Below, in pieces: positions 35,482-44,509 of a stretch of DNA of 64,000 nt (the stretch's first letter is position 1; the number at the start of each line of letters is the position of its first letter). The position numbers and the translations under genes are program-made. The stretch comes from Deinococcales bacterium. Its GTDB lineage: Bacteria; Deinococcota; Deinococci; Deinococcales; JAAFIG01. The notes below the pieces were generated by a model, which made no database searches, was not told the origin of the DNA, and saw nothing but the letters and a program-made list of their open reading frames with translations. Where the stretch lies: positions 1 through 64,000 of the forward strand of contig JANYHH010000057.1 of NCBI GenBank assembly GCA_025359505.1, in the 5' to 3' direction.

Positions 35482-36480
35482 GTGAGCCTGATCTCGAGCG
35501 CGACCCGCGAGGCTGAACTGCTCTCGCAGCGTCTGCTCGAGGCGCAACGCAATCGGGCTGGAATTGACTCGAGTACAACCGCGTTCAGGGTCGTCAACGG
35601 CGCAGGCGACAATCTTGAGGGGTTGACCATCGATGCGTTCGAGGATGTGCTGGTCGCCTCGCTCTACGTTGACTTGAGCCAAGCCCAAGAAAACGCGTTG
35701 CTCGAGGTGATCGCTCAGACCCTCGAGCCGCGCAGCATTTACTTGAAGCGCCGCCCTCGTGAAGCTCGAGTCGCCGCGACGACCGAGCGCGACTTCCTCG
35801 CGCCGGATGCGCCCGCTTGGGGTGAGCAGGTTGATTCGCTGGTTGCGCTCGAGAACGGCGTGCGCTACTTGATTCAGCCCGGTGGTGATCTCAGCGTCGG
35901 CTTATTTCTGGACATGCGCGACACGCGCCATTGGCTGCGGTTCAACAATTCAAACCGCACCGTGTTGAATTGCTTCGCTTACACTTGCGGCTTCGGCGTG
36001 ACCGCGACGTTGGCGGGCAGTGACCGGGCGGTCAATTTGGACTTATCAAAACGTGTGCTCGAGTGGGGCGCGGACAATTACCGCCAGAATAAATTGATCC
36101 CGAAGCAATTTGATTTCATCAGCGGCGATGTCTTCGATTGGGTCACGCGCTTAAAACGGCGCGGTGATACGTTTGGCACATTGATCCTCGATCCGCCGAG
36201 CTTTGCGACCAGCAAATTCGCTCGCTTTTCAGCCGTCAGCAATTACGATGAGCTGATTGAAAATGTAATCCCACTGCTCGAGCCGGACGGCTTATTGCTG
36301 GCGTGCTGTAATCACCACAAATTGGAGCGGCGCTTTTTCATGGCCGCCATCAAACGCGGCTTGGAGCGGGCTGGGCGCGGGTACAACCTGATCGCCAGCC
36401 TCGGGCAGTCACCAATTGACTTCCCCGTACCAGACGCACTAGAGCCGCCGCTGAAAGTTTTCGCGCTCGAGATCGCGTGA
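35482..36480 (+). CDS. Class I SAM-dependent rRNA methyltransferase (RlmI/RsmB-like)
   Basis: A 332-residue RNA methyltransferase. The N-terminal linker domain (FRVVNGAGDNLEGLTIDAFEDVLVA) is the RlmI-type module that usually follows a PUA domain; the PUA domain itself is missing. The SAM motif is VLNCFAYTCGFGVTATLAG, with the catalytic block LILDPPSFATSKFARF. The likely substrate is 23S rRNA cytosine or guanine. The GTG start lies six bases after TAGACT (35470-35475), a leaderless arrangement. Confidence 0.82.
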   Translation: MSLISSATREAELLSQRLLEAQRNRAGIDSSTTAFRVVNGAGDNLEGLTIDAFEDVLVASLYVDLSQAQENALLEVIAQTLEPRSIYLKRRPREARVAATTERDFLAPDAPAWGEQVDSLVALENGVRYLIQPGGDLSVGLFLDMRDTRHWLRFNNSNRTVLNCFAYTCGFGVTATLAGSDRAVNLDLSKRVLEWGADNYRQNKLIPKQFDFISGDVFDWVTRLKRRGDTFGTLILDPPSFATSKFARFSAVSNYDELIENVIPLLEPDGLLLACCNHHKLERRFFMAAIKRGLERAGRGYNLIASLGQSPIDFPVPDALEPPLKVFALEIA

Positions 36481-36507
36481 CTGGTCAGCGAGGTGTCATA
36501 ATCGCGC

Positions 36508-36900
36508 ATGTCAACCGAAACCAGAAACAAGTTTGGGATCACGCCAAGCGACGAAGTGGTGATTATCGACGCGCCACCGATGCCGCTGGACTTGATCGTC
36601 AGAATCGCGCCGACCGCCACGTTCACGCTGGCGAATCGCGCTGACGTGCTGATTTTGTTCGTGATGTACCGCGCTGACTTCGAGCGACTGCTGCCGAGCG
36701 CCTTGCAAGCACTGCGTAAAGACGGGCGATTGTGGACGATGTACCACGATCCGATTCAAACGCCAAACGCCGATCTCGCGCAGGAGCGCGGCTGGTCAGC
36801 GCTGGTGCGCGACGGATACAGCGCGATTGAGCACATCAGCTTCGGGGATTGGTACGGCATTCGCTGGGGCGGCGCACCAGCGAAGTTCGGGCGACGGTGA
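36508..36900 (+). CDS. DUF3052-like hypothetical protein
   Basis: A 130-residue protein with the pattern of DUF3052-type sequences: KFGITPSDEVVIIDAPP at the start, DVLILFVMYRADFERLLPSALQALRKDGRLWTMY in the middle. The fold resembles a stripped methyltransferase, without a SAM motif. CATAAT at 36497-36502 lies five bases before the ATG. Function unknown. Confidence 0.6.
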   Translation: MSTETRNKFGITPSDEVVIIDAPPMPLDLIVRIAPTATFTLANRADVLILFVMYRADFERLLPSALQALRKDGRLWTMYHDPIQTPNADLAQERGWSALVRDGYSAIEHISFGDWYGIRWGGAPAKFGRR

Positions 36901-36946
36901 TGCCCAACTCCAGCTTCAGGTGAGTTCACTGGGAACTGACCTCGAG

Positions 36947-37003
36947 TAGAATCACGCGATGAACCAAGCGACTCACTCGAGCGCAGTCTGGCTTGAACGG
37001 TGA
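36947..37003 (+). other. Promoter and 14-codon upstream ORF before the kinase gene
   Basis: TAGAAT (36947-36952) is followed six bases later by ATG 36959, opening a 14-codon frame MNQATHSSAVWLER ended by TGA at 37001-37003. The kinase starts 87 bases further on. The promoter fits the leaderless pattern, so the kinase mRNA may carry a short translated leader. No regulatory structure is obvious. Confidence 0.35.
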
Positions 37004-37090
37004 TCGCTCGAGCCTCGCTGCTGGCCGTGGCGCGACGGATGGCGCAATTCAAAGCGCCGTCGCAACTCGTGAGCTTGAGCGAACGTATGG

Positions 37091-40000
37091 ATGTTGATGC
37101 CGAGTAACCCTGACGCCACCTGCCTGAACTGCGGCTCGGTCAATCCCCTCGGCTCTCGAGCCTGCCGCGTCTGCGGAGCGCCGCTCGAGGTGTCGGTCTT
37201 TCTGCCCGCCGGGGAGCGCGTCGGTAACTTCGTGATCCAAGATGTGCTGGGGCGCGGTGGCTTCGGGATCACGTACCGGGCGCGGGACGCTCAGACCGGC
37301 GAGATTATCGCGCTGAAAGAACTCTTCCCGGAAGGACTCGCCACTCGAGCTGCTGATAATGCGGTGCGGATTCCCAGCTCGAGTTTCACGGAATGGGAAC
37401 AGCTCAAAACCCGCTTCTCACTCGAGGCGCAATTGCTGCAACGCATCCAGCACAAAGCCAGCACGTATTTTAAAGCGCTGTTCGAGGCGAACGACACGCT
37501 GTATCTGGCGATGGAATTCGTGCAGGGCGAAACCTTAGAGGCGCGACTGCAAAGCGGCAAGCGGTTGGGTATGAAAGAAGCCCGCAGCCTCCTGAAAGAC
37601 GTGCTGGGCGTTTTGGAGGAAGTCCACGCGGCGAATCTGCTGCACCGCGACATCAAACCCGCCAACATCATTATGCAGCCGGGCGGCGCGGAGCTGATCG
37701 ATTTCGGCAGCGGCATTTACTTTGAAAAAAACCGCACGATGAAAATCAGCCAGCGAATACTGACGCCGGCCTACGCGCCGCTCGAGCTGTACGGCTCCAA
37801 CGTGCGACTGTCGCCCGCCTCAGACCTGTACTCGCTTGCGGCGACGGTCTACGAAGCGGTGAGCGGCGTGCGCCCACCGAGTGCGCTTGAACGCGTCAAC
37901 GGCGCGACGCTCGAGTCGCTGAGCGCGTTGCGCCCGGATATCTCAGCGTCTTTTGCCAAAGCGATTGATGCAGCGCTCGAGATTCGCGTCGATGCCCGCC
38001 CGCAATCGGTCGCGGCGTTCCGGGCGCTGCTCGAGGTGAAAGCCCCGAAAGCTCCGCTGGCTGCTTCTGTTCCCAAAGTACGCGCTCGTCAAGTGCCCGT
38101 GTCGCTTCAAGGTGCAGCGCAAACGGTTAACTCATGGAGTGACAGCGATATGTTTTATCTGGCTTTTCCTACGTTGCTGATGATGACAGTAGTTGCCTTG
38201 GTTGGAGTAATGATTACAGATAAATCTGAATTCTGGGTACGACTGGCGTGTGCCCCTATCGCTGGCGGCGTCATCAGCTTGGCCGTCTTTCCCGTAAGCT
38301 GGTTGTTGGTACAACTTGTGCGATGGGTGTTCGGTTCTGTCCTAGGTTTCACTGTCTTTCGTTCCAAGTCGATGAGTCTTTACCGCCAGTCAATGCTTGG
38401 CGCATACAGTTTGGGCGTCCCATTCGTTGCATTTCATTTATTTGGTGATCGCAGTGAATTTTGGAAATTCTTCCCAATTCTGTTTTCCATTGGTAGTGTC
38501 TTCAGCCTCTTTGGTTTGATGTTTTCAAATGCGTTAGCTAAACCTCGAACGCCTGATTCTTGGCAATTGAATGGGTTTCCAATCGCGGTTGCCTGCTTAA
38601 TTTTCGGTTGGTTTTTTAACCCTTTGTTTCAGCCCAACTCGAGTTCGACCCCAACGAACCCCTCGAGTCCACCAGTCTCGTCACGCCCCTCGAGTCCGTC
38701 GTCTCCAGCTCCCAACAAAAGCGTCTCGAGTCCACCAACTTCACCCACTGCCTCGAGTTCGGCGCAGCCTGCTCCCGTTGCCAGCCCCTCGAGTCCCGTC
38801 GCAGTGTCTAAAGCCTTCGCGGATGTGGCGATCACTGGTAACAAATGGGTTTGCAAACAGCATCTCGGTAAGCCCTTCGCGGAGACGATGTTTGAAGGCA
38901 CGTTCCTGATCCCATTGGACGACGAGAGCTATGCGGTCGCCAAGGCGCTCGAGCCGCGCTTGAATGCTAAAGCGCTGCCGTGCTTGGACGCGGCCAACAA
39001 CATTCAGAAGTTTACGAATCTAGATGTCAGCCTACGAAAAGATCGCGCCAAGGCGGGTGAGATCATCTGGCAGTTCGTGCCGTACCAAGCGACGCTATTG
39101 GCGCTGTTTGGACGTTGGTTGTCCACCGAAGCCGACATCGTGTTGTTGACCGCCAAGCCGATTGACGGAAGCGTCGAATTTCTCCAGCGGGTCTCGTACA
39201 AGGGCAGAGAGAATTTCATCTTGGTCTCTACTGCTGGACTAAAACCCATCGATTACCAAGGCGCGGGGCGCACGACGTTGCTCGAGCGGGTCGCGGCGGT
39301 CATCAATCAGCAACGTGCAAAGAAACCCGTAAATATCAATTCGCTCGAGGATCTGGACGCGCTGTGGAACCCGCAGGTGAAATCAGCGCTGCCGGTTGCG
39401 GTCACGCCGCAGGAATTGCTGAAGCGCTTGCAGAGTGGGAACACTGTTCTGAAGCCCAATGGCGGGTTTCAGGCGGCCGCGCTCAGTGCCAATGGGCGTT
39501 TCGCGGTGATCGCATTTCCAAATGGCGAGGTGGGCGTCTGGGACACGATTTCAGGCAAGCTGCTATCTCGATTCTTCAGCTCCGGTCGCATCGCGTATCT
39601 GAGCATCGATTCGGCAGGGCGATTCGTGGCTGCGGCGTCGACCCAGACACAGGGCGCGGATATTTTCAACACTGAAACGAAGTCATGGGTCGAAGGTCAG
39701 GCGAATCCACCGGTCAGCGATATAGACGCAGGTTTCGTGACAGAAGTGCAGTTCAGCCCCGATGGGCGTTACCTGCTGCTGGCTCGAACTGCTGGGAATG
39801 ACTCGAAGCTCGAGGTTTTGTCAGTCGCCGCGCTGCGCCAAGGAATCCTCACGCCAGTTCTGAGCCTCGAGCCTGACATCGGCGAGATTCGCGCCAGCGC
39901 GTTCAACGCCGATAGCTCGTATTTGACAGTCGGTGGGGATAAGGCTCAGTTGCGAGTTTACGCTTTGCAGAAGTTGCTGGGGCAAGCCAAGCGCGGTGAG

Positions 40001-40435
40001 CGGATTCAGGATGCGTTGCCGCTGGAAGCAACTACCAAGACAGTCGACGACCTCGCTTTAGTGCGGAATGGCGAGATGTCAGTCCGCAACCTTGCCTTTA
40101 GTGCGGACGGGCGCTGGATGGCATCGGCTTACACGTACAGCGGTGTGTATTTGTGGGATGTGCGAGCGAATTTCAAGCTCGTCGAGCGATTCTACGGTGG
40201 ACACGCCGTGGCGTTCAGCCCTGACAGTCAGCAATTGCTGTTCAGCGGCGTTAGCGAGTACGGGTCTGTGAAAGTGCTGAACTTAAAGCGATTAAAAAAT
40301 GACGATGTGTATCTGAACGATGTTGATGCAACAATTTTCGCGCTCAGTTTCAATGCGAAGCGGCAAGCGATTGGGATCAGTCGCGGCGGGTTTCACATTT
40401 TGGACACGCAGCGGCGGCTCGAGATAGGCAAATGA
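37091..40435 (+). CDS. Zinc-ribbon / Ser-Thr protein kinase / membrane / WD40 protein, stopped by in-frame TGA
   Basis: 1114 residues up to the first stop. An N-terminal zinc ribbon (CLNC...CRVC, residues 11-27) precedes a Hanks-type kinase (GRGGFGITYRA near 53, ALKE near 75, HRDIKPANI near 185, LIDFGS). A block of about four or five membrane helices lies at residues 350-515, encoded by AT-richer DNA without CTCGAG. A Ser/Pro linker (514-575) follows, then an extracytoplasmic part with beta-propeller repeats from about 770. TGA at 40433-40435 ends the frame, yet the propeller continues in the same frame to 41071. It is likely a sensor kinase; the stop either truncates or is read through. Confidence 0.85.
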   Translation: MLMPSNPDATCLNCGSVNPLGSRACRVCGAPLEVSVFLPAGERVGNFVIQDVLGRGGFGITYRARDAQTGEIIALKELFPEGLATRAADNAVRIPSSSFTEWEQLKTRFSLEAQLLQRIQHKASTYFKALFEANDTLYLAMEFVQGETLEARLQSGKRLGMKEARSLLKDVLGVLEEVHAANLLHRDIKPANIIMQPGGAELIDFGSGIYFEKNRTMKISQRILTPAYAPLELYGSNVRLSPASDLYSLAATVYEAVSGVRPPSALERVNGATLESLSALRPDISASFAKAIDAALEIRVDARPQSVAAFRALLEVKAPKAPLAASVPKVRARQVPVSLQGAAQTVNSWSDSDMFYLAFPTLLMMTVVALVGVMITDKSEFWVRLACAPIAGGVISLAVFPVSWLLVQLVRWVFGSVLGFTVFRSKSMSLYRQSMLGAYSLGVPFVAFHLFGDRSEFWKFFPILFSIGSVFSLFGLMFSNALAKPRTPDSWQLNGFPIAVACLIFGWFFNPLFQPNSSSTPTNPSSPPVSSRPSSPSSPAPNKSVSSPPTSPTASSSAQPAPVASPSSPVAVSKAFADVAITGNKWVCKQHLGKPFAETMFEGTFLIPLDDESYAVAKALEPRLNAKALPCLDAANNIQKFTNLDVSLRKDRAKAGEIIWQFVPYQATLLALFGRWLSTEADIVLLTAKPIDGSVEFLQRVSYKGRENFILVSTAGLKPIDYQGAGRTTLLERVAAVINQQRAKKPVNINSLEDLDALWNPQVKSALPVAVTPQELLKRLQSGNTVLKPNGGFQAAALSANGRFAVIAFPNGEVGVWDTISGKLLSRFFSSGRIAYLSIDSAGRFVAAASTQTQGADIFNTETKSWVEGQANPPVSDIDAGFVTEVQFSPDGRYLLLARTAGNDSKLEVLSVAALRQGILTPVLSLEPDIGEIRASAFNADSSYLTVGGDKAQLRVYALQKLLGQAKRGERIQDALPLEATTKTVDDLALVRNGEMSVRNLAFSADGRWMASAYTYSGVYLWDVRANFKLVERFYGGHAVAFSPDSQQLLFSGVSEYGSVKVLNLKRLKNDDVYLNDVDATIFALSFNAKRQAIGISRGGFHILDTQRRLEIGK

Positions 40436-41071
40436 TTTTCCACGCCAGTTCAACCGTTTCGACTTGAATTGGATGCGCGAACGAACACACTGTGCATGAC
40501 ACACGATGGCTTGAAAGATTTGGGCAGGTTGGACTTGAGTAATGGACGCTACACAAGTAAACGCCTGAAAAATCCCGCAAATAATTTGCCGCTCGAGCCT
40601 GAACGCTTGAGCCTCAACACCGACAAGAGTTTCACCGAGTGGAACCTGCAAGCTGCCAAACCGATTCGTCGATTCGGCAATGCCGACGGCATCCCGCGCC
40701 GCGCTGTTCCATCGCATCTGCGGGTCAGCCGCGATGGACGGTTTTTTGTTACCGCCCGCAAAAACGGTCGCGTGACGCTCTGGGACGCCCGTTCGGGAAA
40801 ACGCTTGACCGAGTGGCGCGAACTCGAGGATGCGAGTTACAACGAGTGCTGTTACAACGTGGCTTACGACCTGCAAGTCAGTTTGAATGGGCACTACGTC
40901 GTAGCGTCCTCAGATTGAGGCGCGGCTGTCTTCGATACTGCTAGGAAACGCGCCGTGGCACGTTTTGACTTGAACGGCGCGACCGTCACTGCGCTCGCGT
41001 TTCACCCGAACAACAAGCGCTTATACGTCGCCACAAACGATGGCGTAATCCGTCAGTACATCTGGCAGTAA
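40436..41071 (+). pseudogene. Continuation of the kinase WD40 propeller, with a second in-frame TGA
   Basis: With no frameshift, the kinase frame stays open after TGA 40433-40435 for 160 codons, meets another TGA at 40916-40918, and then continues 50 codons to TAA at 41069-41071. The translations are clear propeller blades: LRVSRDGRFFVTARKNGRVTLWDARSGKRL before the second stop, and VTALAFHPNNKRLYVATNDG after it. The full protein would have 1326 codons including two internal stops. Nonsense decay is the simplest reading. TTG 40469 or a later ATG could allow separate translation of the middle piece. Confidence 0.7.
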
Positions 41072-41169
41072 TCCATTCAGCGCAGGCTCGAGGTGCATCG
41101 CGTGCATACGTCCGCTCGAGGTGCGCCGAAATCCTGCGCTCAGGCGTTTCGCTCAGAACAGAACTCGAG

Positions 41170-41175
41170 TAAACT
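41170..41175 (+). promoter_or_regulatory. -10 box of a leaderless polA transcript
   Basis: TAAACT six bases before the polA ATG at 41182, overlapping no ribosome-binding site. It supports the annotated long N-terminus of polA. Confidence 0.5.
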
Positions 41176-41181
41176 GCTGGG

Positions 41182-43986
41182 ATGACCCAGACGAATTTCT
41201 TTGACGACCCGGATTCCCCCAGCGACGCAGAGGTGAGCGTCACGGAAGGCAGCATCCCCAGTTCGCCTGTGGAAGACGCGCCTTGGGGAGCGGATACCGT
41301 GGAGACGAACCATCCCGAGGTTGTCACTACGCAGCTCGAGACCACGCAGCTCGAGACCGCACAGCTCGAGGTCGGTGCGACTGTCGCCTCGAGCGCGACC
41401 GACGAGCGCGGGATTCCGCCGGGCAGTCGCTTTGATCCAGAGCCGCCCGCGCCGCGTCAGGGCGGTGGCAAACTGCCCAAGCGCGTCGTGTTGATCGACG
41501 GGCACGCATTGGCGTACCGCAGCTATTACGCGCTGCAACGCAACAGCGGCACGTTGCAAACCAGTTCCGGCGAGCAGACGCAGGCGGTCTACGGTTTTTT
41601 GAAGACGCTGCTGAAATTGCATCGCCTCGGCGATAAAAAAGCCGGGCGCGATCAGACGCTGATCGTGGTTTTCGATGCGCCGGTAAAGACGTTTCGTCAC
41701 GACATGTTCACCGATTACAAAGCGGGTCGCGCCACCACGCCCGACGACTTGCCGGGTCAGATCAGGCGGATCAAAGAGGTCGTGGACGCGATGGGCTTGC
41801 TGCGCTTACAGGTGAACGGTTACGAGGCCGACGACGTGATCGGCACGCTCGCTAAGCAAGCCGAAGACCTGAAGCTCGAGGTGCGGATTCTGACCAGCGA
41901 CCGCGACGCGTATCAACTGCTGAGCGATAAGGTGCGTGTGATCGGCAGCGACGACAAAGAGATTGGCCCCGATGAAATCAAAGCCAAGTACGGTGTGACC
42001 GTCGAGCAATGGGTCGATTACCGGGCGTTGACGGGCGACAGCAGCGACAACATTCCCGGCGCGAAGGGGATTGGCCCGAAGGGCGCTCAGAAACTGCTCG
42101 AGACGTATGGCAGTTTAGAGTTCATCTTGGAAAACTTGGAAACGATTGAACCTAAAAAAGACGCGCAGAAAATTCTGGACAGCCGCGACAACGTGACTTT
42201 TTCCAAGGAACTTAGCCGCATGGTCACAAACTTAGAGCTGAACGTCGATTTCGCCGCCGCCAAAGATTTCACGCCGGACGTGCCGCGCTTGACGCAAATC
42301 CTGCGCGAGTTGGAGATGAACAGCTTCATCCGCGACCTCGCGCTCGAGGTGCGAGCCGCGTACATCAGCTTGCCGTGGGCTGAACCGAGTGCGGATGCGA
42401 TCTGGGGCTTCAAACTCAGTCTAGACAACGATCCGGTAATGGCGAGTCTCGAGGGGATCGCTTTTTCCGACTCGAGCGCCAATTGGGGCGTGCGCGAGGG
42501 TGCGGGTGAATTTCTGCCGAGTGGTGAGTTGAACGCGGCTGACGCCAAAGCGCTGGCGGTGTACGTCAATGCTCGCGGTGGCGACGCCACGCCCGGCGAC
42601 GATCCGCTGCTGATGGCCTACACCTTGGACACCAGCAATATTGACGCGCAAACCGTGGCTGGACGGTACTTGAAGGAAGACTGGGCCAAAGACGCGCCGG
42701 GCAGAGCCGCGCAGACCGCCAAGCTGCTCGAGGTGCTGTCGGCCGAGTTTGCGACTGAGCCAGCGCTGTCCCAGTTGTACGAGGAGTTGGAGAAACCAAC
42801 GTCCGTCGTGCTGGCCAAGATGGAATCTCGAGGGATTCGCATTGACAGCGCCGCGTTCAAGCAACTGAGCGACACCTTTGCCACGCGCATGAGTGAACTC
42901 GAGGTCGGCGTCTGGGCAGCCGCTGGCGAGGAGTTCAACCTCAACTCACGCGACAAGCTCGAGGTGATTCTGTATGACAAGTTAGGCTTGGAGAGCGGCA
43001 AGAAAACCAAGCTGACCGGCAAGCGCAGCACGGCCGTCAGCGCCTTGGAGCCGCTGCGCGACTTGCACCCGATCGTCGGGCAATTATTAGAGTACCGCGA
43101 GCTGGGCAAGTTGCGCGGCACGTACTTGGAGCCGCTGCCGCTGATGGTCAACCCCAAATCTGGGCGGTTGCACACTGTTTTCAATCAGCTTGGCACGGCC
43201 ACAGGCCGGGTCAGCAGCATCAACCCAAACCTGCAAAACATCCCGATTCGTACCGAAGTTGGGCGCGAGTTACGCAAAGGGTTCATTGCGGCCGACGGCT
43301 TCCAACTCATCAGCGCCGATTACAGCCAGATCGAACTTCGCATCCTCGCGCACATGACGGCTGAACCCGCACTGTTAGAGGGCTTCAGAAACGACGAGGA
43401 CATCCACCGCCGCACGGCAGCCGTGATTCTGAATATCCCGCTCGAGGCCGTCACCAGCGATCAGCGACGCGGCGCGAAGGTCATCAATTACGGCGTGCTG
43501 TACGGTATGAGCGCCCATCGGCTCTCGAGGGATGTGGGGCTGGCTTACGACGAAGCCAAGAAGTTCATCGAAGCCTACTTCGGCGCTTATCCCGGCATCG
43601 GCGCGTACTTGGAAAGCACCAAAGCCTTCGGGCGCGAGCACGGGTACGTGGTTGATCTTTTCAACCGCCGCCGTTACCTGCCGGAGCTGAACGCCAAAGC
43701 TTTTATGGTGCGCGAAGCGGCTGAGCGAGCCGCGATCAACATGCCGATCCAAGGCACATCGGCCGGCATCATCAAACGCGCGATGATCCACTTGGAGCCG
43801 CAACTCGAGCCGTTTGGCGCGGCTCTGCTGCTACAAGTTCACGACGAATTGGTGATCGAAGCGCCGGATCACGCAGTGCAGGACGTGATGGCGGTTGTCA
43901 AGCGCGTGATGGAAGATGCGTTCGCGCTGGCCGTGCCGCTCGGCGTCGGCGTCGGCGCGGGGCAGACGTGGTTCGACGCGCACTGA
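41182..43986 (+). CDS. polA: DNA polymerase I with an extra N-terminal region
   Basis: 934 residues. Residues 1-94 are an acidic, low-complexity extension holding three near-identical units TTQLE/TAQLE. The 5'-3' nuclease follows (RVVLIDGHALAYRSYYAL, VFDAPVKTFRHDMFTDYKAGR, GYEADDVIG, TGDSSDNIPGAKGIGPKGA). The middle domain lacks the DxE exonuclease residues, so proofreading is absent, as in Taq. The polymerase has TATGRVSSINPNLQNIP, ADYSQIELRILAH, RRGAKVINYGVLYGMSAHRLS and LLQVHDELVIEAP. It acts in repair and Okazaki fragment processing. Length without the extension matches Thermus enzymes. Confidence 0.95.
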   Translation: MTQTNFFDDPDSPSDAEVSVTEGSIPSSPVEDAPWGADTVETNHPEVVTTQLETTQLETAQLEVGATVASSATDERGIPPGSRFDPEPPAPRQGGGKLPKRVVLIDGHALAYRSYYALQRNSGTLQTSSGEQTQAVYGFLKTLLKLHRLGDKKAGRDQTLIVVFDAPVKTFRHDMFTDYKAGRATTPDDLPGQIRRIKEVVDAMGLLRLQVNGYEADDVIGTLAKQAEDLKLEVRILTSDRDAYQLLSDKVRVIGSDDKEIGPDEIKAKYGVTVEQWVDYRALTGDSSDNIPGAKGIGPKGAQKLLETYGSLEFILENLETIEPKKDAQKILDSRDNVTFSKELSRMVTNLELNVDFAAAKDFTPDVPRLTQILRELEMNSFIRDLALEVRAAYISLPWAEPSADAIWGFKLSLDNDPVMASLEGIAFSDSSANWGVREGAGEFLPSGELNAADAKALAVYVNARGGDATPGDDPLLMAYTLDTSNIDAQTVAGRYLKEDWAKDAPGRAAQTAKLLEVLSAEFATEPALSQLYEELEKPTSVVLAKMESRGIRIDSAAFKQLSDTFATRMSELEVGVWAAAGEEFNLNSRDKLEVILYDKLGLESGKKTKLTGKRSTAVSALEPLRDLHPIVGQLLEYRELGKLRGTYLEPLPLMVNPKSGRLHTVFNQLGTATGRVSSINPNLQNIPIRTEVGRELRKGFIAADGFQLISADYSQIELRILAHMTAEPALLEGFRNDEDIHRRTAAVILNIPLEAVTSDQRRGAKVINYGVLYGMSAHRLSRDVGLAYDEAKKFIEAYFGAYPGIGAYLESTKAFGREHGYVVDLFNRRRYLPELNAKAFMVREAAERAAINMPIQGTSAGIIKRAMIHLEPQLEPFGAALLLQVHDELVIEAPDHAVQDVMAVVKRVMEDAFALAVPLGVGVGAGQTWFDAH
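41329..41373 (+). repeat. Three 15-bp tandem repeats inside polA
   Basis: Units ACGCAGCTCGAGACC-type at 41329-41343, 41344-41358 and 41359-41373, each carrying one CTCGAG and coding for TQLET-like pentapeptides in the N-terminal extension. The third unit has diverged. Confidence 0.8.
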
Positions 43987-44015
43987 GCACTGGAGCATTG
44001 GCTTAGACTCTTCCC

Positions 44016-44477
44016 ATGAGCATCGCAAGAAACCCGTTTCTCGAGCTTGCCGCCCTCATGATCGTCAGTGCGCTGTTGGGTGCATTGTCGGTGGTGTTCG
44101 TGTTGCTGACCGGCGATGTCGTGCAGGGCCGCAGCCTCAACTGGGCCGCGCTGACCCGCTCGGATTCGCTGGTCTACTACCCAGTGATCGCCGCTGGGTT
44201 AGCGGCCATCTCCGTGACTTGGTACTTGAGGCGCGGTGATCTGCGCCCCTTTCGCTACTGGGACGGTGTGCTGTGGGGACTTTTTTGCTTCGTGGCGACC
44301 GCGACGCTGGCGCTGATTCCGCAAATCCTCAGCGGTGCTCAGGGTTCGCCGTATGGCGTATTGGGGACACTGATCTTCGTGTACTTCGGTGGCGGTCTGT
44401 TTGCCCTGCCCGCAATGTTCACGGTCGGGCCACTGGCGCTCTGGAGTTGGCATCGGGTGCTGGCAGCCTTGCGCTGA
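44016..44477 (+). CDS. Four-helix membrane protein
   Basis: A 153-residue integral membrane protein with four predicted helices (LAALMIVSALLGALSVVFVLL, YYPVIAAGLAAISVTWYL, GVLWGLFCFVATATLALIP, FALPAMFTVGPLALWSW). No family recognised. TAGACT at 44004-44009 lies six bases before the ATG, a leaderless start. Confidence 0.65.
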   Translation: MSIARNPFLELAALMIVSALLGALSVVFVLLTGDVVQGRSLNWAALTRSDSLVYYPVIAAGLAAISVTWYLRRGDLRPFRYWDGVLWGLFCFVATATLALIPQILSGAQGSPYGVLGTLIFVYFGGGLFALPAMFTVGPLALWSWHRVLAALR

Positions 44478-44509
44478 ACTGAAAGCTCAGCTCTGGTAAC
44501 TTGCGTCGT

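Noticed and set aside
40433-40918. Genome-wide reassignment of TGA (or selenocysteine use)
   Set aside because: TGA is the normal stop of many intact genes here, and there is no visible SECIS-like hairpin directly after either codon.
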